Shown here: piece by piece, positions 7,257 through 15,575 of the stretch
Position numbering within the stretch: the first letter of the stretch is position 1
Layout of the letters: each line of letters opens with the position of its first letter
Source: Bacteroidota bacterium
GTDB taxonomy: Bacteria; Pseudomonadota; Alphaproteobacteria; Puniceispirillales; Puniceispirillaceae
Length of the DNA: 21,139 bases
Assembly (NCBI GenBank): GCA_009936825.1
Contig: JAACDV010000241.1
Location: forward strand, 1 to 21,139
Direction: 5' to 3'
The notes under the pieces: model-generated
Database searches by the model: none
Told to the model about the DNA's origin: nothing
The model's input: the letters and a program-made list of their open reading frames with translations, nothing else
Program-made: the position numbers and the translations under genes

Positions 7257-8612
7257 TTAAACGTTCAGCAGAAGATATTCGCGCTCCCACGGGCTAATCA
7301 CCTCCAGAAAGGCTTCGGCCTCACCGCGTTTAACTTCAATGAACAGCTTTACGAACGGCTCTCCCAGAATTTCATTCAGCGGGCTAGCACGTTCCAGCGC
7401 ATCAAGGGCCATGTCCAGATTTCGCGGCAGCGTTGCAAGATCCTCACCACTATTTTTGCGGGGGCGGCTGGGTTGCCGCTGTTCTTCAAGGCCAAGCCAG
7501 ATTGCCGCAAGGCTGGCAGCGATCGCCAGATAAGGGTTCGCATCAGCACCCGGAATACGGTTTTCAATCCGCCGATTAACCGGATCACCGAAAGGCACAC
7601 GAAGCCCGACCGTCCGGTTATCCATCCCCCAATCCAGATTGGTTGGCGAATCCTCTCCCGAGGTTCGCCGCCGGTACGAATTTACGTAAGGCGCTAGCAA
7701 GGCCGTGGCCGCTGCCATATGGCGCTGCATTCCTGCGAGCGCATGATAAAAACGGTCACTTTCGCTTTTGTCATCATTGACGAAAATATTTTGACCGGTC
7801 TTTTTATCCCGCACCGACAAATGAAGATGCATTGAACTGCCGGGTTGGTCCTGCATGGGTTTCGCCATGAAAGTGGCGTGAACATTATGGTTGAGCGCGG
7901 TCTGGCGCAGCGTTCGCTTGAATAAAAATGTCTGGTCAGCAAGGTCCAGCGCATTGCCATGATTGAAGTTGATCTCCATCTGCGCTGCGCCAGCCTCGTG
8001 ACTCAGCGTGTCGATATCAATCTTTTGCACATCACAATGATCGTAAATTTCTTCAAATAACGGATCGAACTCGTTAACCGCATCAATTCCATATGCTTGC
8101 CGTGCCTTTTCTGCACGGCCAGATTTGCCGGTGGGTGTGGCCAGTGGATTATTGGCATCAGCACTTTGCTCAACCAGAAAAAACTCCAGCTCGGGCGCGA
8201 CAATCGGTTCAAGATCAACCCCGTCAAACAAGGTCAGAACGCGCTTTAGAACGGCGCGCGCGGTAAAAGGAACAATCTCACCATTCTGATCATAGGCATC
8301 ATGAATAATCTGGGCGGTTGGCTCGGAATACCATGGCACCAACCGGCAGCTTTCCGGATCAGGGCGCAGGATCACATCGCGGCCAATTTCGTTCAAAACT
8401 TCACTATCCAGATAATCACCGGTGACCGATTGGCCAAAAACATATTCCGGAAGGCGCAGCCCCTCCCCTGATGCAGCAGAAATGAATTTATGAACCGGTA
8501 AAATTTTCCCGCGCGGAATTCCGGCGATGTCGCTGACCAGACATTCAACCTCGGTGATGGACTGATCTTCGAGCCATTTGATCATATCGTCATGGGTCAT
8601 TTTATCGGTCAT
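7257..8612 (-). CDS. puuA: Glutamine synthetase-family ligase, probable gamma-glutamylputrescine synthetase
   Basis: 451-residue ATP-dependent ligase of the glutamine synthetase family. Glutamine-synthetase marks: the N-terminal beta-grasp domain with VSDIAGIPRGKI; metal ligands E141 and E143 in APELEFFL; E206 and E213 in SHEAGAAQMEI; GSSMHLHLS (258-266) with H262; and RRIENRIPGADANPYLA (348-363). The tyrosine adenylylation tail of GlnA is absent, and the ADANPYLA form is typical of the PuuA branch, which joins glutamate to putrescine. Context supports this: it lies 36 bp behind a polyamine-type aminotransferase and near a PuuB-like oxidase, agmatinase and Pot transporter. A ligase for another amine, such as ethanolamine or isopropylamine, is possible. 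Ribosome site weak. Confidence 0.85.
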   Translation of the reverse strand: MTDKMTHDDMIKWLEDQSITEVECLVSDIAGIPRGKILPVHKFISAASGEGLRLPEYVFGQSVTGDYLDSEVLNEIGRDVILRPDPESCRLVPWYSEPTAQIIHDAYDQNGEIVPFTARAVLKRVLTLFDGVDLEPIVAPELEFFLVEQSADANNPLATPTGKSGRAEKARQAYGIDAVNEFDPLFEEIYDHCDVQKIDIDTLSHEAGAAQMEINFNHGNALDLADQTFLFKRTLRQTALNHNVHATFMAKPMQDQPGSSMHLHLSVRDKKTGQNIFVNDDKSESDRFYHALAGMQRHMAAATALLAPYVNSYRRRTSGEDSPTNLDWGMDNRTVGLRVPFGDPVNRRIENRIPGADANPYLAIAASLAAIWLGLEEQRQPSRPRKNSGEDLATLPRNLDMALDALERASPLNEILGEPFVKLFIEVKRGEAEAFLEVISPWEREYLLLNV

Positions 8613-8648
8613 ATAAAATCTCTGTATCCCTTTATTGCTCCGGCCACC

Positions 8649-10082
8649 TTATTGGCCAATGCCAAGATCTGCCGCAGTTGCGTCCAGCGCGCGGCGCGCA
8701 ATGGCCACAGTTTCATCAATATCCCCTCTTGTGTAAGTAAGCGCCGGAGACAAAATCATCGCATCGCGAACAGCGCGCATCATCAGGCCGTGGTTGATAG
8801 CGTGATCACGGCACATCGCGCCCACCTTGCCAACATCTTCAAACATAATCGGGCCATCTTTACTGGCAACGAGTTCAATCGCGGCCAGCATGCCAAAGCA
8901 TCGCACCTCACCAACGATTGGATGATCGGCAAGGCCAGCCAGTGCATCGGCAAAATAGGGTCCAGTATTCTCACGCACCGTCTCGATCATGCCTTCGCTT
9001 TCAATCAGATCAAGATTGGCAAGCGCGACCGCAGCCGCTACCGGATGCCCAGAATAGGTAAAGCCGTGATAAAACTCACCGCCATCAGAAATCAACCGAT
9101 TGGCAACACGGTCACCAACCATCACCGCCGACATGGGCATATATCCCGACGTCAGCCCTTTTGCCAGCGTCATCATATCGGGCGACAAATCCATTGTCTG
9201 GCTGGCAAACCATTGGCCTGTCCGGCCAAATCCGGTGATTACCTCATCCGCAATAAACAGAATGTCATGCTTGCGGCAGATCGCCTGAATGTGGTCAACA
9301 TAGCCTTCTGGTGGAATGATCACCCCACCCGCCCCTTGAACAGGCTCGGCAATAAAGGCGGCAATCCGGTCAGCCCCTATCTCGATAATGCGCTCATCAA
9401 GCCACGACGCCGAATGCGCCGCAAATTCCGCCTCATCGCGGTTGCCCTGATATAAAAAGCCGTAAGGCGGGCGGATATGGTCAAAATCCGGTTCACACGC
9501 AGCCTGATTATGCATTGCAGTCATTCCGCCCATACTGGCCGACATGATAGTGCTGCCGTGATAGCCATAATCGCGGCCAATAATGATACGCTTATCGGGC
9601 TGACCCTCCAGCGCCCAGAAATGCCGGACCATCCGGATAATAGTGTCGTTCGCCTCCGAGCCCGAATTGGCATAAAAAACATTATTCAGCCCGCCAGGTG
9701 TGATCTCAGCCAGTCTTTTCGATAAAGCCGCAACCGCCTGATTGCTGGTCTTGAAAAAATTATTGTAATAGGGAAGCGTGGTCATTTGCCGAGCGGCGGC
9801 ATCAACCAGCTCTTTGCGCCCATACCCGACATTTACGCACCACAGACCAGCCATCCCGTCCAAGATACGGTTGCCGTCAGAATCATAAATATGATGCCCC
9901 TCAGCATGGGTAATGATGCGGGGGCCATGCTGCCTGATTTCAGCATAATCGGTGAACGGGGCCATGTGATGCGACGCATCAATGGCCTGCCAGTCGGCGG
10001 TAGAGAGATTCTCACCCGTAACACGCGCAGGAGGCCCCGTAACACGCGCAGGAGGCATAGACTCGAATGTGTTTTTAGTCAT
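8649..10082 (-). CDS. Class III aminotransferase, probable putrescine-pyruvate aminotransferase (SpuC-like)
   Basis: 477-residue PLP enzyme of the omega-amino-acid/diamine aminotransferase group. Motifs: WCVNVGYGR substrate region (81-89); NSGSEANDT (139-147), which binds the cofactor phosphate; YGYHGST; EPVQGAGG; DEVITGFGRTG (279-289) with D279 contacting the PLP nitrogen; and the PLP lysine K308 in TLAKGLTSG. The fold-type and the WCVNVGYG/NSGSEAND pattern match SpuC-type putrescine-pyruvate and related transaminases. It would turn putrescine into 4-aminobutanal. It is first gene of the unit with puuA. Odd: residues 10-23 are a perfect seven-residue duplication, and no Shine-Dalgarno is seen before the ATG (the leader ends GTGGTGCCACC). 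Beta-alanine- or taurine-type specificity is possible. Confidence 0.86.
   Translation of the reverse strand: MTKNTFESMPPARVTGPPARVTGENLSTADWQAIDASHHMAPFTDYAEIRQHGPRIITHAEGHHIYDSDGNRILDGMAGLWCVNVGYGRKELVDAAARQMTTLPYYNNFFKTSNQAVAALSKRLAEITPGGLNNVFYANSGSEANDTIIRMVRHFWALEGQPDKRIIIGRDYGYHGSTIMSASMGGMTAMHNQAACEPDFDHIRPPYGFLYQGNRDEAEFAAHSASWLDERIIEIGADRIAAFIAEPVQGAGGVIIPPEGYVDHIQAICRKHDILFIADEVITGFGRTGQWFASQTMDLSPDMMTLAKGLTSGYMPMSAVMVGDRVANRLISDGGEFYHGFTYSGHPVAAAVALANLDLIESEGMIETVRENTGPYFADALAGLADHPIVGEVRCFGMLAAIELVASKDGPIMFEDVGKVGAMCRDHAINHGLMMRAVRDAMILSPALTYTRGDIDETVAIARRALDATAADLGIGQ
10015..10056. repeat. 21-bp in-frame tandem duplication inside the aminotransferase gene
   Basis: A 21-bp unit (starting CCCGTAACACGCGCAGGAGG) occurs twice without gap or mismatch, at 10015-10035 and 10036-10056. 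On the minus strand it encodes PPARVTG twice at residues 10-23 of the aminotransferase, before the conserved domain begins. Being a multiple of three, it leaves the reading frame intact. Confidence 0.93.
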
Positions 10083-10104
10083 GGTGGCACCACTTTAGAA
10101 TCTC

Positions 10105-10120
10105 GCGGCAAATTTTCCGC
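10105..10120. promoter_or_regulatory. 16-bp near-perfect dyad, candidate operator
   Basis: GCGGCAAATTTTCCGC is a palindrome with one mismatched pair (positions 5 and 12), centred about 30 bp upstream of the aminotransferase ATG. It lies in the 201-bp spacer shared with the divergent puuB-like gene. Its size and position fit a LacI/GntR/TetR-type operator. No regulator gene lies nearby to pair with it. Confidence 0.4.
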
Positions 10121-10283
10121 AAGCTGGCTTAATCCGGCAGATAGGTTGATTAGCCCAACGCGATCAGACTACCCTGTCTTACAGATTCGTGCAAATTAGG
10201 GGTAGCAAATTCGGGCAACTCGCCAGCATAGAGTCGAAACCTACAAGTTTGATCACCCATTCACCGCATAAAAGCAAAGCTAC

Positions 10284-11564
10284 ATGTCACCCCAGACCAG
10301 CATTTATGAGACAGAACTTCCCCAGCGCCCTCGCTATGGCGCGCTCCAAGCGCCCCTAGAGGTCGATGTTGCGATTATCGGCGGCGGCTTAACCGGCATT
10401 TCTGCTGCCCTGACATTGGCCGAGGCCGGATTTCAAACCGCTGTTCTGGAGGCCGGTCAACTAGGGGCTGGCGGTTCTGGACGCAATGGCGGGCATGTGT
10501 GTCAGGGGTGGCCCACCGATTTCATCAAGATACAACGCCAACTAACGCCGCAAGATGCCGACATTGCGTGGCAATCAGGAATGGCAGCGGTTGATCTGCT
10601 AAAGGACCGCGTCACCAAATATAATATTGATTGCGACCTGACTTTTGGCTATTTGCATGCCGCCCTGCATAAACGCCAGATGACTGAGTTGGACGAAATG
10701 CAGGATGAATGGGAGGCACGCGGATATGCGCACTTCACCCGTCTTGGAGATGCTGTAGCGTTGGGCCAACATATTGGTAGCACGGCCTATTATGGTGGAC
10801 TTTATGATACCGGATGCGGCCAAATTCAACCGTTGAAATATCTGCACGGACTGGCACTGGCAGCGGTAGATGCAGGTGCTCAAATCTATGAAAACAGCCC
10901 GGTTGCCAGCCTTGAACGCGGTGCAAAAAAAACCCTGCAACTGGCCAATGGGCATCGTGTTCGGGCGCGCATCATCCTACTATGCGGCAACGCCTATCTT
11001 GACGATATAGCCCTTCCGCAGATGCGTCGCCGCCTAGCCGAGGTCACATCATCCGTGCTGGCCACCGCGCCCTTATCGCAAAATATGGTCGTGCAATTGT
11101 TGCCATCTGGAGCCGCTGTCGCTGACTGCAATGCGGCGCTGAATTATTACCGGATTGACGCTGACCGACGGATGATATTTGGCGGGCGTGCCAGCTATTC
11201 GAAGGTTGAGTTCGGCAATGTTCGCGCCGATCTGTCGCGCCGGATGACGGATGTTTTTCCGTTACTAGATGGCGCGGATATAGACCAGGTTTGGTCCGGG
11301 AAGATCGGTATTACGGTGAATAGGGTGCCGCATTTTGGCCGCACAGACGATGATGTTTATTTCGTTCAAGGGTTTTCCGGACATGGAGTTGCACTAACCG
11401 GTCAGGCCGGGTTTATGCTAGCAAAGGCGGTGATTGGCGATGCCACCCAGTTCGATGTGATGAGCAGCCTTTCGCACAAAATCTTTCCGGGTGGTCCGCT
11501 GCGTACCCCCGCGCTGGCACTGGCAATGACATGGTTTAAGCTTCGCGACCGTTTGAAACTTTAG
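10284..11564 (+). CDS. puuB: FAD-dependent amine oxidoreductase, probable gamma-glutamylputrescine oxidase
   Basis: 426-residue flavoprotein of the D-amino-acid oxidase/glycine oxidase superfamily. The N-terminal Rossmann motif is VDVAIIGGGLTGISAAL (GGGLTG at 33-38), with E56 closing the dinucleotide fold, then GAGGSGRNGGHV (61-72), the segment characteristic of PuuB-type and related oxidases. Near the C-terminus, FGRTDDDVYFVQGFSGHGVALT is the second flavin-contact region. PuuB oxidises gamma-glutamylputrescine to the aldehyde, which fits the puuA-like gene across the divergent spacer. The gene ends with a double in-frame stop (TAG ACC TAG) and converges on the agmatinase gene. The ribosome site is weak. 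Another amine or amino-acid oxidase of the same fold is possible. Confidence 0.82.
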   Translation: MSPQTSIYETELPQRPRYGALQAPLEVDVAIIGGGLTGISAALTLAEAGFQTAVLEAGQLGAGGSGRNGGHVCQGWPTDFIKIQRQLTPQDADIAWQSGMAAVDLLKDRVTKYNIDCDLTFGYLHAALHKRQMTELDEMQDEWEARGYAHFTRLGDAVALGQHIGSTAYYGGLYDTGCGQIQPLKYLHGLALAAVDAGAQIYENSPVASLERGAKKTLQLANGHRVRARIILLCGNAYLDDIALPQMRRRLAEVTSSVLATAPLSQNMVVQLLPSGAAVADCNAALNYYRIDADRRMIFGGRASYSKVEFGNVRADLSRRMTDVFPLLDGADIDQVWSGKIGITVNRVPHFGRTDDDVYFVQGFSGHGVALTGQAGFMLAKAVIGDATQFDVMSSLSHKIFPGGPLRTPALALAMTWFKLRDRLKL

Positions 11565-11570
11565 ACCTAG

Positions 11571-11639
11571 AAATCAAAGTCAAGATTGGGAAATCAAAGT
11601 CAAGATTGGGAAATCAAAGTCAAGATTGGGAAATCAAAG
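11571..11639. repeat. 20-bp tandem repeat, about 3.5 perfect copies
   Basis: The unit AAATCAAAGTCAAGATTGGG occurs at 11571-11590, 11591-11610 and 11611-11630, then AAATCAAAG at 11631-11639. There are no mismatches. It fills the whole gap between the convergent puuB-like and agmatinase genes. The partial copy includes the agmatinase stop codon (minus strand CTT TGA at 11639-11634). On the minus strand each unit carries TGA in two registers. There is no spacer variation, so this is a minisatellite and not a CRISPR. Confidence 0.95.
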
Positions 11640-12641
11640 CCGGCCAACCGGTTGCGGTACAGCGCCGCGTTTCTTGGCGATGACTGCAATCCAGTTAAAC
11701 ACCATGCTGGCCGCGGCAATCGCCGTAATTTCGGCGTGATCATAAGCCGGTGCTACCTCAACTAAATCCATTCCCCCCAGATTTAATGGCTCCAGCCCGC
11801 GGACAAATTCCAGTCCCTGCCAGCTGGCTAACCCGCCAATAACCGGCGTTCCCGTTCCGGGCGCAAATGCCGGATCCAAACCATCAATGTCAAAAGACAA
11901 ATAGACTGGCGCATCACCAGCACGCTCACGAATAATGTCCAAGGCTGTGTCAATTCCATTGCGATGCACCCATGGACTGCTCAGAATTTCAAAGCCACAA
12001 TCGCTGTCATTATAGGTACGAAGGCCAAGCTGAGTCGACCTTGTAACGTCAATAATGCCTTCGTTCGCGGCACGCGCAAACATTGTTCCATGATCAAGGC
12101 GCACCCCATCATCGGGCCAAGTATCGCAATGCGCATCAAACTGAACCAAGGCGATAGGGCCGTGCTTCGCAGCATGCGCTTTTAACAACGGATAGGACAC
12201 CGAATGATCCCCGCCCAACGTGCACATCATCGCGCCCGATGCCAGAATCTGATTTGCATGGGCCTCAATGGTATCAGGCACGCTTAAAGGGTGATGCGGA
12301 TTGATAAAGCAATCCCCGTAATCAATCACCGATAACGTGTCGAACGGATCAAAGCCAAAGGGAAAATGTTTTAGCTCAGTCAACTGCACCGAACCCGCGC
12401 GAATTGCACGCGGACCAAGGCGGGTGCCGGGCCGGTACGTTACCGCATTATCATAGGGAATACCGCTGATGACGATATCATGCCCGCCGGATGCGGAACT
12501 GGCACCCCCCGGAACAGTAAGGTCCCTTGTATAACGACGGCGAGCAAAGCTGAGCGCCCCGGCATAGGTCATATCAGGCCATGTTCCCTTATCACCAGCG
12601 GCGCGAAACGCCTGATCTCCGATCTTTTGATCTTGGGTCAT
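11634..12641 (-). CDS. speB: Agmatinase (ureohydrolase)
   Basis: 335-residue binuclear manganese ureohydrolase, expected to split agmatine into putrescine and urea in the cytoplasm. Metal-ligand motifs are complete: GGDHS (143-147), DAHCD (169-173) and SFDIDGLDP (249-257), plus EVAPAYDHAEITA near the C-terminus. The start is ATG at 12641: AAAGGTGAT lies just upstream and the potI stop codon ends four bases earlier. A longer frame to 12728 would overlap potI and has no family support. It is the last gene of the potFGHI operon, which links agmatine or putrescine uptake to this step. Guanidinobutyrase or another ureohydrolase cannot be excluded. Its stop codon lies in a 20-bp tandem repeat. Confidence 0.88.
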   Translation of the reverse strand: MTQDQKIGDQAFRAAGDKGTWPDMTYAGALSFARRRYTRDLTVPGGASSASGGHDIVISGIPYDNAVTYRPGTRLGPRAIRAGSVQLTELKHFPFGFDPFDTLSVIDYGDCFINPHHPLSVPDTIEAHANQILASGAMMCTLGGDHSVSYPLLKAHAAKHGPIALVQFDAHCDTWPDDGVRLDHGTMFARAANEGIIDVTRSTQLGLRTYNDSDCGFEILSSPWVHRNGIDTALDIIRERAGDAPVYLSFDIDGLDPAFAPGTGTPVIGGLASWQGLEFVRGLEPLNLGGMDLVEVAPAYDHAEITAIAAASMVFNWIAVIAKKRGAVPQPVGRL

Positions 12642-12645
12642 TTTA

Positions 12646-13476
12646 TCACCTTTCCCTGTTTGAGGATGAAGTGGTGCGTGCTGAACGCGAGTAGAACAAC
12701 AGGCCGGCAACAACGACGCAACTGGCAATCAGCGCAATCATAATTGTCGCCAATGCGTTGATTTCCGGCGTGACGCCAAGCCTGACTTTTGAGAAAATAA
12801 CGATGGGCAAGGTTGAACTTCCCGGCCCACTGACAAAACTGGCAATCACTAGATCATCAAAACTCAGCGTGAACGCAAGAAGCCATGCCGCAATCACCGC
12901 CGGTGCAATGACCGGCAGCGTGATCGAGAAAAAGATAAAGGGCTGACGCGCACCAAGATCAGCCGCCGCTTCCTCCAACGCCATATCAAATTCACGAAGC
13001 CGCGATTGCACAACTACCGCCGCGAAACACATGCCAAAGGTCGAATGCGCAATGATAATTGTATCAAGGCCGCGCCCCGCAGGCCAACCAAACACACCCT
13101 CCATAGCGATAAACAACAACAGCAAGGATAGCCCCGTTACCACCTCTGGCATTACTAACGGCGTTGAGGCAAGGGCACTAAGAAGAAGGCGAAACCGGAA
13201 ATTTCCAAACCGTACAAATGCCAGCGCGATTAAAACGCCAAAGACAGTTGAATAGGTTGCTGCATTGACCGCTATCCAGATGGATTTTCCCAGCGCATCC
13301 AGCACTTGCTCATTGCCCAAAAGCGCGCTGTACCAATGGGTTGAAAAGCCGCCCCATACCGAAACCAGACGGCTGGCATTAAAGCTGTAGATCACCATCA
13401 CGGTAATCTGAATATAAAGCAGGCCAAAGCCAAGACATCCGAGGATCAGCGCCGGCCATGCAACCGCGCTTTTCAT
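12646..13476 (-). CDS. potI: Polyamine ABC transporter permease PotI
   Basis: 276-residue inner-membrane permease, second of the pair in a putrescine/spermidine-type importer. It has six hydrophobic segments and the EAA loop EEAAADLGARQPFIFFSITL at about residues 167-186, which docks on PotG. The next segment, LLAFTLSFDDLVIASFVSGP, is highly typical of PotC/PotI. The ATG overlaps the potH stop by four bases (ATGA), with AGGAGG seven bases upstream, so the two are translationally coupled. The C-terminus ends in a Ser/Arg-rich tail. Confidence 0.94.
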   Translation of the reverse strand: MKSAVAWPALILGCLGFGLLYIQITVMVIYSFNASRLVSVWGGFSTHWYSALLGNEQVLDALGKSIWIAVNAATYSTVFGVLIALAFVRFGNFRFRLLLSALASTPLVMPEVVTGLSLLLLFIAMEGVFGWPAGRGLDTIIIAHSTFGMCFAAVVVQSRLREFDMALEEAAADLGARQPFIFFSITLPVIAPAVIAAWLLAFTLSFDDLVIASFVSGPGSSTLPIVIFSKVRLGVTPEINALATIMIALIASCVVVAGLLFYSRSARTTSSSNRER

Positions 13477-14399
13477 GCTGCATCCTCCTGATCAATTTCG
13501 AACTGGCTTCGCCGCCCGTCCTGATAACGGGCATAGATGATCGGCACTGCCAATAACGCCAATAACACCACCGCGACCGCCGATGCTACTGGCCAATCCC
13601 GGTTGCGAAAAAACTCCAGCCATACCGTCTTGCCAATCATCGCCTGCCCCGGTCCACCAAGAAGTGCCGGAATAACAAACTCCCCCACTGCCGGAATAAA
13701 CACCAGCAGACAGCCAGCAATAATGCCCGGCATCGTCAGCGGCAGAATAATCGTCCGCAACACCGCAAAGCGCGACGCACCAAGGTCAACCGCCGCTTCA
13801 ATCAAATCACCATCGAGGCGCACCATCACCGCATAAAGCGGCAAAATCATCAGCGGTAGGTAGGTCAGCACCATCCCCATATAGATGGAAAAATCGGTTT
13901 GCATCATCTGCAACGGCGCATCAATCACCCCTAAATGAAGCAGCATTGTATTGATGAAACCATTCGGGTTCAGTAACCCAATCAGCGCATAAATCCGCAG
14001 CAAGCTGGAGGTCCAAAACGGTAGCATCACAAGCACCAGCAGAATTATCCGGTGCAGAGGGTTAGAGCGCGCAATCCACCACGCCATGGGATAAGCAAAA
14101 ACCAGACATATCAAGGTCGAAAAAAACGCCAATCTAAGACTGTTTCCGGCGGGCCAAAAATAATCTTCCCAATACGCAAATAGCAGCTTGTAATTTTCAA
14201 GATTGAAATTGGTAAAAAACCCGTCTTCACCAAAACCCCACAAAGGTGCAAATGGCGGAATACCGCGCCGTGCCGTGGTAAACGAAACCTCAAAAACTTC
14301 GATTAGCGGCAACCTGAAAAACACAATCAGCCAAGCCAGCGGCAACGCAATCACGATGCGCCGACCATGCGTCTGGATGATACTGGCTACCCCCTGCAT
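13473..14399 (-). CDS. potH: Polyamine ABC transporter permease PotH
   Basis: 308-residue inner-membrane permease of the PotB/PotH type with six main spans. The EAA loop is EAAVDLGASRFAVLRTIILP at about residues 203-222, followed by GVxEFVIPALLGGP-like text (VGEFVIPALLGG), a hallmark of this subunit. The long first periplasmic loop (FFTNFNLENYKLLFA) is also typical. The start lies five bases after the potG stop, with ACAGGA in the potG end as ribosome site. It forms the channel together with PotI. Confidence 0.94.
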   Translation of the reverse strand: MQGVASIIQTHGRRIVIALPLAWLIVFFRLPLIEVFEVSFTTARRGIPPFAPLWGFGEDGFFTNFNLENYKLLFAYWEDYFWPAGNSLRLAFFSTLICLVFAYPMAWWIARSNPLHRIILLVLVMLPFWTSSLLRIYALIGLLNPNGFINTMLLHLGVIDAPLQMMQTDFSIYMGMVLTYLPLMILPLYAVMVRLDGDLIEAAVDLGASRFAVLRTIILPLTMPGIIAGCLLVFIPAVGEFVIPALLGGPGQAMIGKTVWLEFFRNRDWPVASAVAVVLLALLAVPIIYARYQDGRRSQFEIDQEDAA

Positions 14400-14404
14400 G
14401 GACG

Positions 14405-15478
14405 CTAATCCTGTAACAAAACAACATCTGCCGGATCAAAGCTGGCAAATGCTGCTTCTTCCCATTCCAATGCGGTTTCTGCACCGCGTTGGTTGGGTTG
14501 GTGAATTTTCAATCGCAAACCATCGGGCCCAATCACCCGGTAGTTGGACGCCACGCCGGTAAAAGCCAGATCCTCAATCGTTACCGGCATTTCATTCAGC
14601 GCTCCGGTTGCCGCCCGGGTAAGCAGAATTTTCTCAGGCCGTATCGCCATACGCACGGTATCACCTGCGGCAAACCCGCCCGTATCAGCCGCGGTGATCG
14701 GCACCGCTGCAGCGATAGACAAAATGCCCTTGCCGACCTTACTGACCATGCCGTCGATAAAGGTAACGCTGCCCAAAAAATCGGCGATGAATTGATTTTG
14801 CGGGCGTTCATAAAGGATGCGTGGCGCATCAACCTGCACCAGTTTTCCGGCATCCATTACCCCGATCCGAGTAGCTAGCGTCATCGCCTCTTCCTGATCA
14901 TGGGTCACCACAATAAAGGTTGTCTCGAGTCGTTCCTGAATATCAACAAGTTCAAACTGTGTGTCTTCGCGCAGCTTTTTATCAAGGGCGGCCAGTGGTT
15001 CATCAAGAAGAAGAAGCTTTGGCCGCCGAGCTAACGAGCGCGCCAAAGCAACGCGTTGACGCTGTCCGCCAGACAGTTGATGCGGCTTGCGAGATTCCAT
15101 CCCGCCGATGCGCAAAAGCCGAAGCAGCTCGTCAACCCGCTCGGCAATTTCAGACTTTGGTAGTCCGGCACGGCGCAATCCATAGGCAATATTATTGGCC
15201 ACCGTCATATGCGGAAACAGTGCGTAATTCTGAAACATAATATTGACGGGGCGGTCGGCCGCCGACACATGCGCCATGTCGCTACCATCAATTTCAATAC
15301 TGCCGCTATCAACACTCTCGCATCCGGCTAGCATTCGCAGCAACGTCGTCTTACCACATCCAGATGCGCCCAGCAGGCAAAATAGCTCACCCTTATTTAT
15401 ATCCAGCGATAAATTATCGACAGCAACAACATCGCCAAAACGGCGGACTACATTTTTAATCCGGATAAAGGGTGCCAT
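14405..15478 (-). CDS. potG: Polyamine ABC transporter ATP-binding protein PotG
   Basis: 357-residue ATPase energising polyamine uptake. Motifs: Walker A GASGCGKTT (37-45), Q83 in FQNYALFPH, signature LSGGQRQRVALARSLA (135-150), Walker B LLLLDEPLAALD (155-166), and H193 in VTHDQEEA. After about residue 235 a TOBE-type C-terminal domain follows (RPEKILL), as in PotA/PotG. GAGGTGA lies seven bases before the ATG. The gene is separated from potF by 97 bp that contain a long stable hairpin. Confidence 0.95.
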   Translation of the reverse strand: MAPFIRIKNVVRRFGDVVAVDNLSLDINKGELFCLLGASGCGKTTLLRMLAGCESVDSGSIEIDGSDMAHVSAADRPVNIMFQNYALFPHMTVANNIAYGLRRAGLPKSEIAERVDELLRLLRIGGMESRKPHQLSGGQRQRVALARSLARRPKLLLLDEPLAALDKKLREDTQFELVDIQERLETTFIVVTHDQEEAMTLATRIGVMDAGKLVQVDAPRILYERPQNQFIADFLGSVTFIDGMVSKVGKGILSIAAAVPITAADTGGFAAGDTVRMAIRPEKILLTRAATGALNEMPVTIEDLAFTGVASNYRVIGPDGLRLKIHQPNQRGAETALEWEEAAFASFDPADVVLLQD

Positions 15479-15498
15479 CTCCGCTTCACCTCAAAGAG

Positions 15499-15558
15499 GG
15501 GGCGCCACCGATCAACTCTGGCCCAAATGCCGGACCAAAATCAGATAGTGGCGCGCCC
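15499..15558 (-). promoter_or_regulatory. Stem-loop between potF and potG
   Basis: In the minus-strand transcript GGGCGCGCCAC (15558-15548) pairs with GTGGCGCCCC (15508-15499): seven pairs, a one-base bulge, then three pairs. The 39-nt loop contains a second small stem (GGTCC/GGGCC). There is no U-tract, so it is not a terminator. It begins 17 bases after the potF stop and ends shortly before the potG ribosome site. Such hairpins commonly protect binding-protein mRNA from 3' decay. Confidence 0.55.
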
Positions 15559-15575
15559 ATGATTAGGTAGTCCGA

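Noticed and set aside
8592..9455. 287-residue open frame antisense to the puuA-like and aminotransferase genes
   Set aside because: Composition (His, Arg, Asn, Ile rich) is that of a reverse shadow; the opposite strand encodes a fully conserved enzyme.
11571..11639. Repeats considered as a CRISPR array
   Set aside because: Units are contiguous with no unique spacers and no cas genes are near.
12642..12728. 29-residue N-terminal extension of agmatinase
   Set aside because: It overlaps potI, lacks family similarity, and the internal ATG at 12641 has a good ribosome site four bases after the potI stop.
13547..13566. 9-bp tandem CCAATAACG / CCAATAACA in potH
   Set aside because: Encodes a Leu/Ala-rich membrane helix, where short codon repeats are expected.
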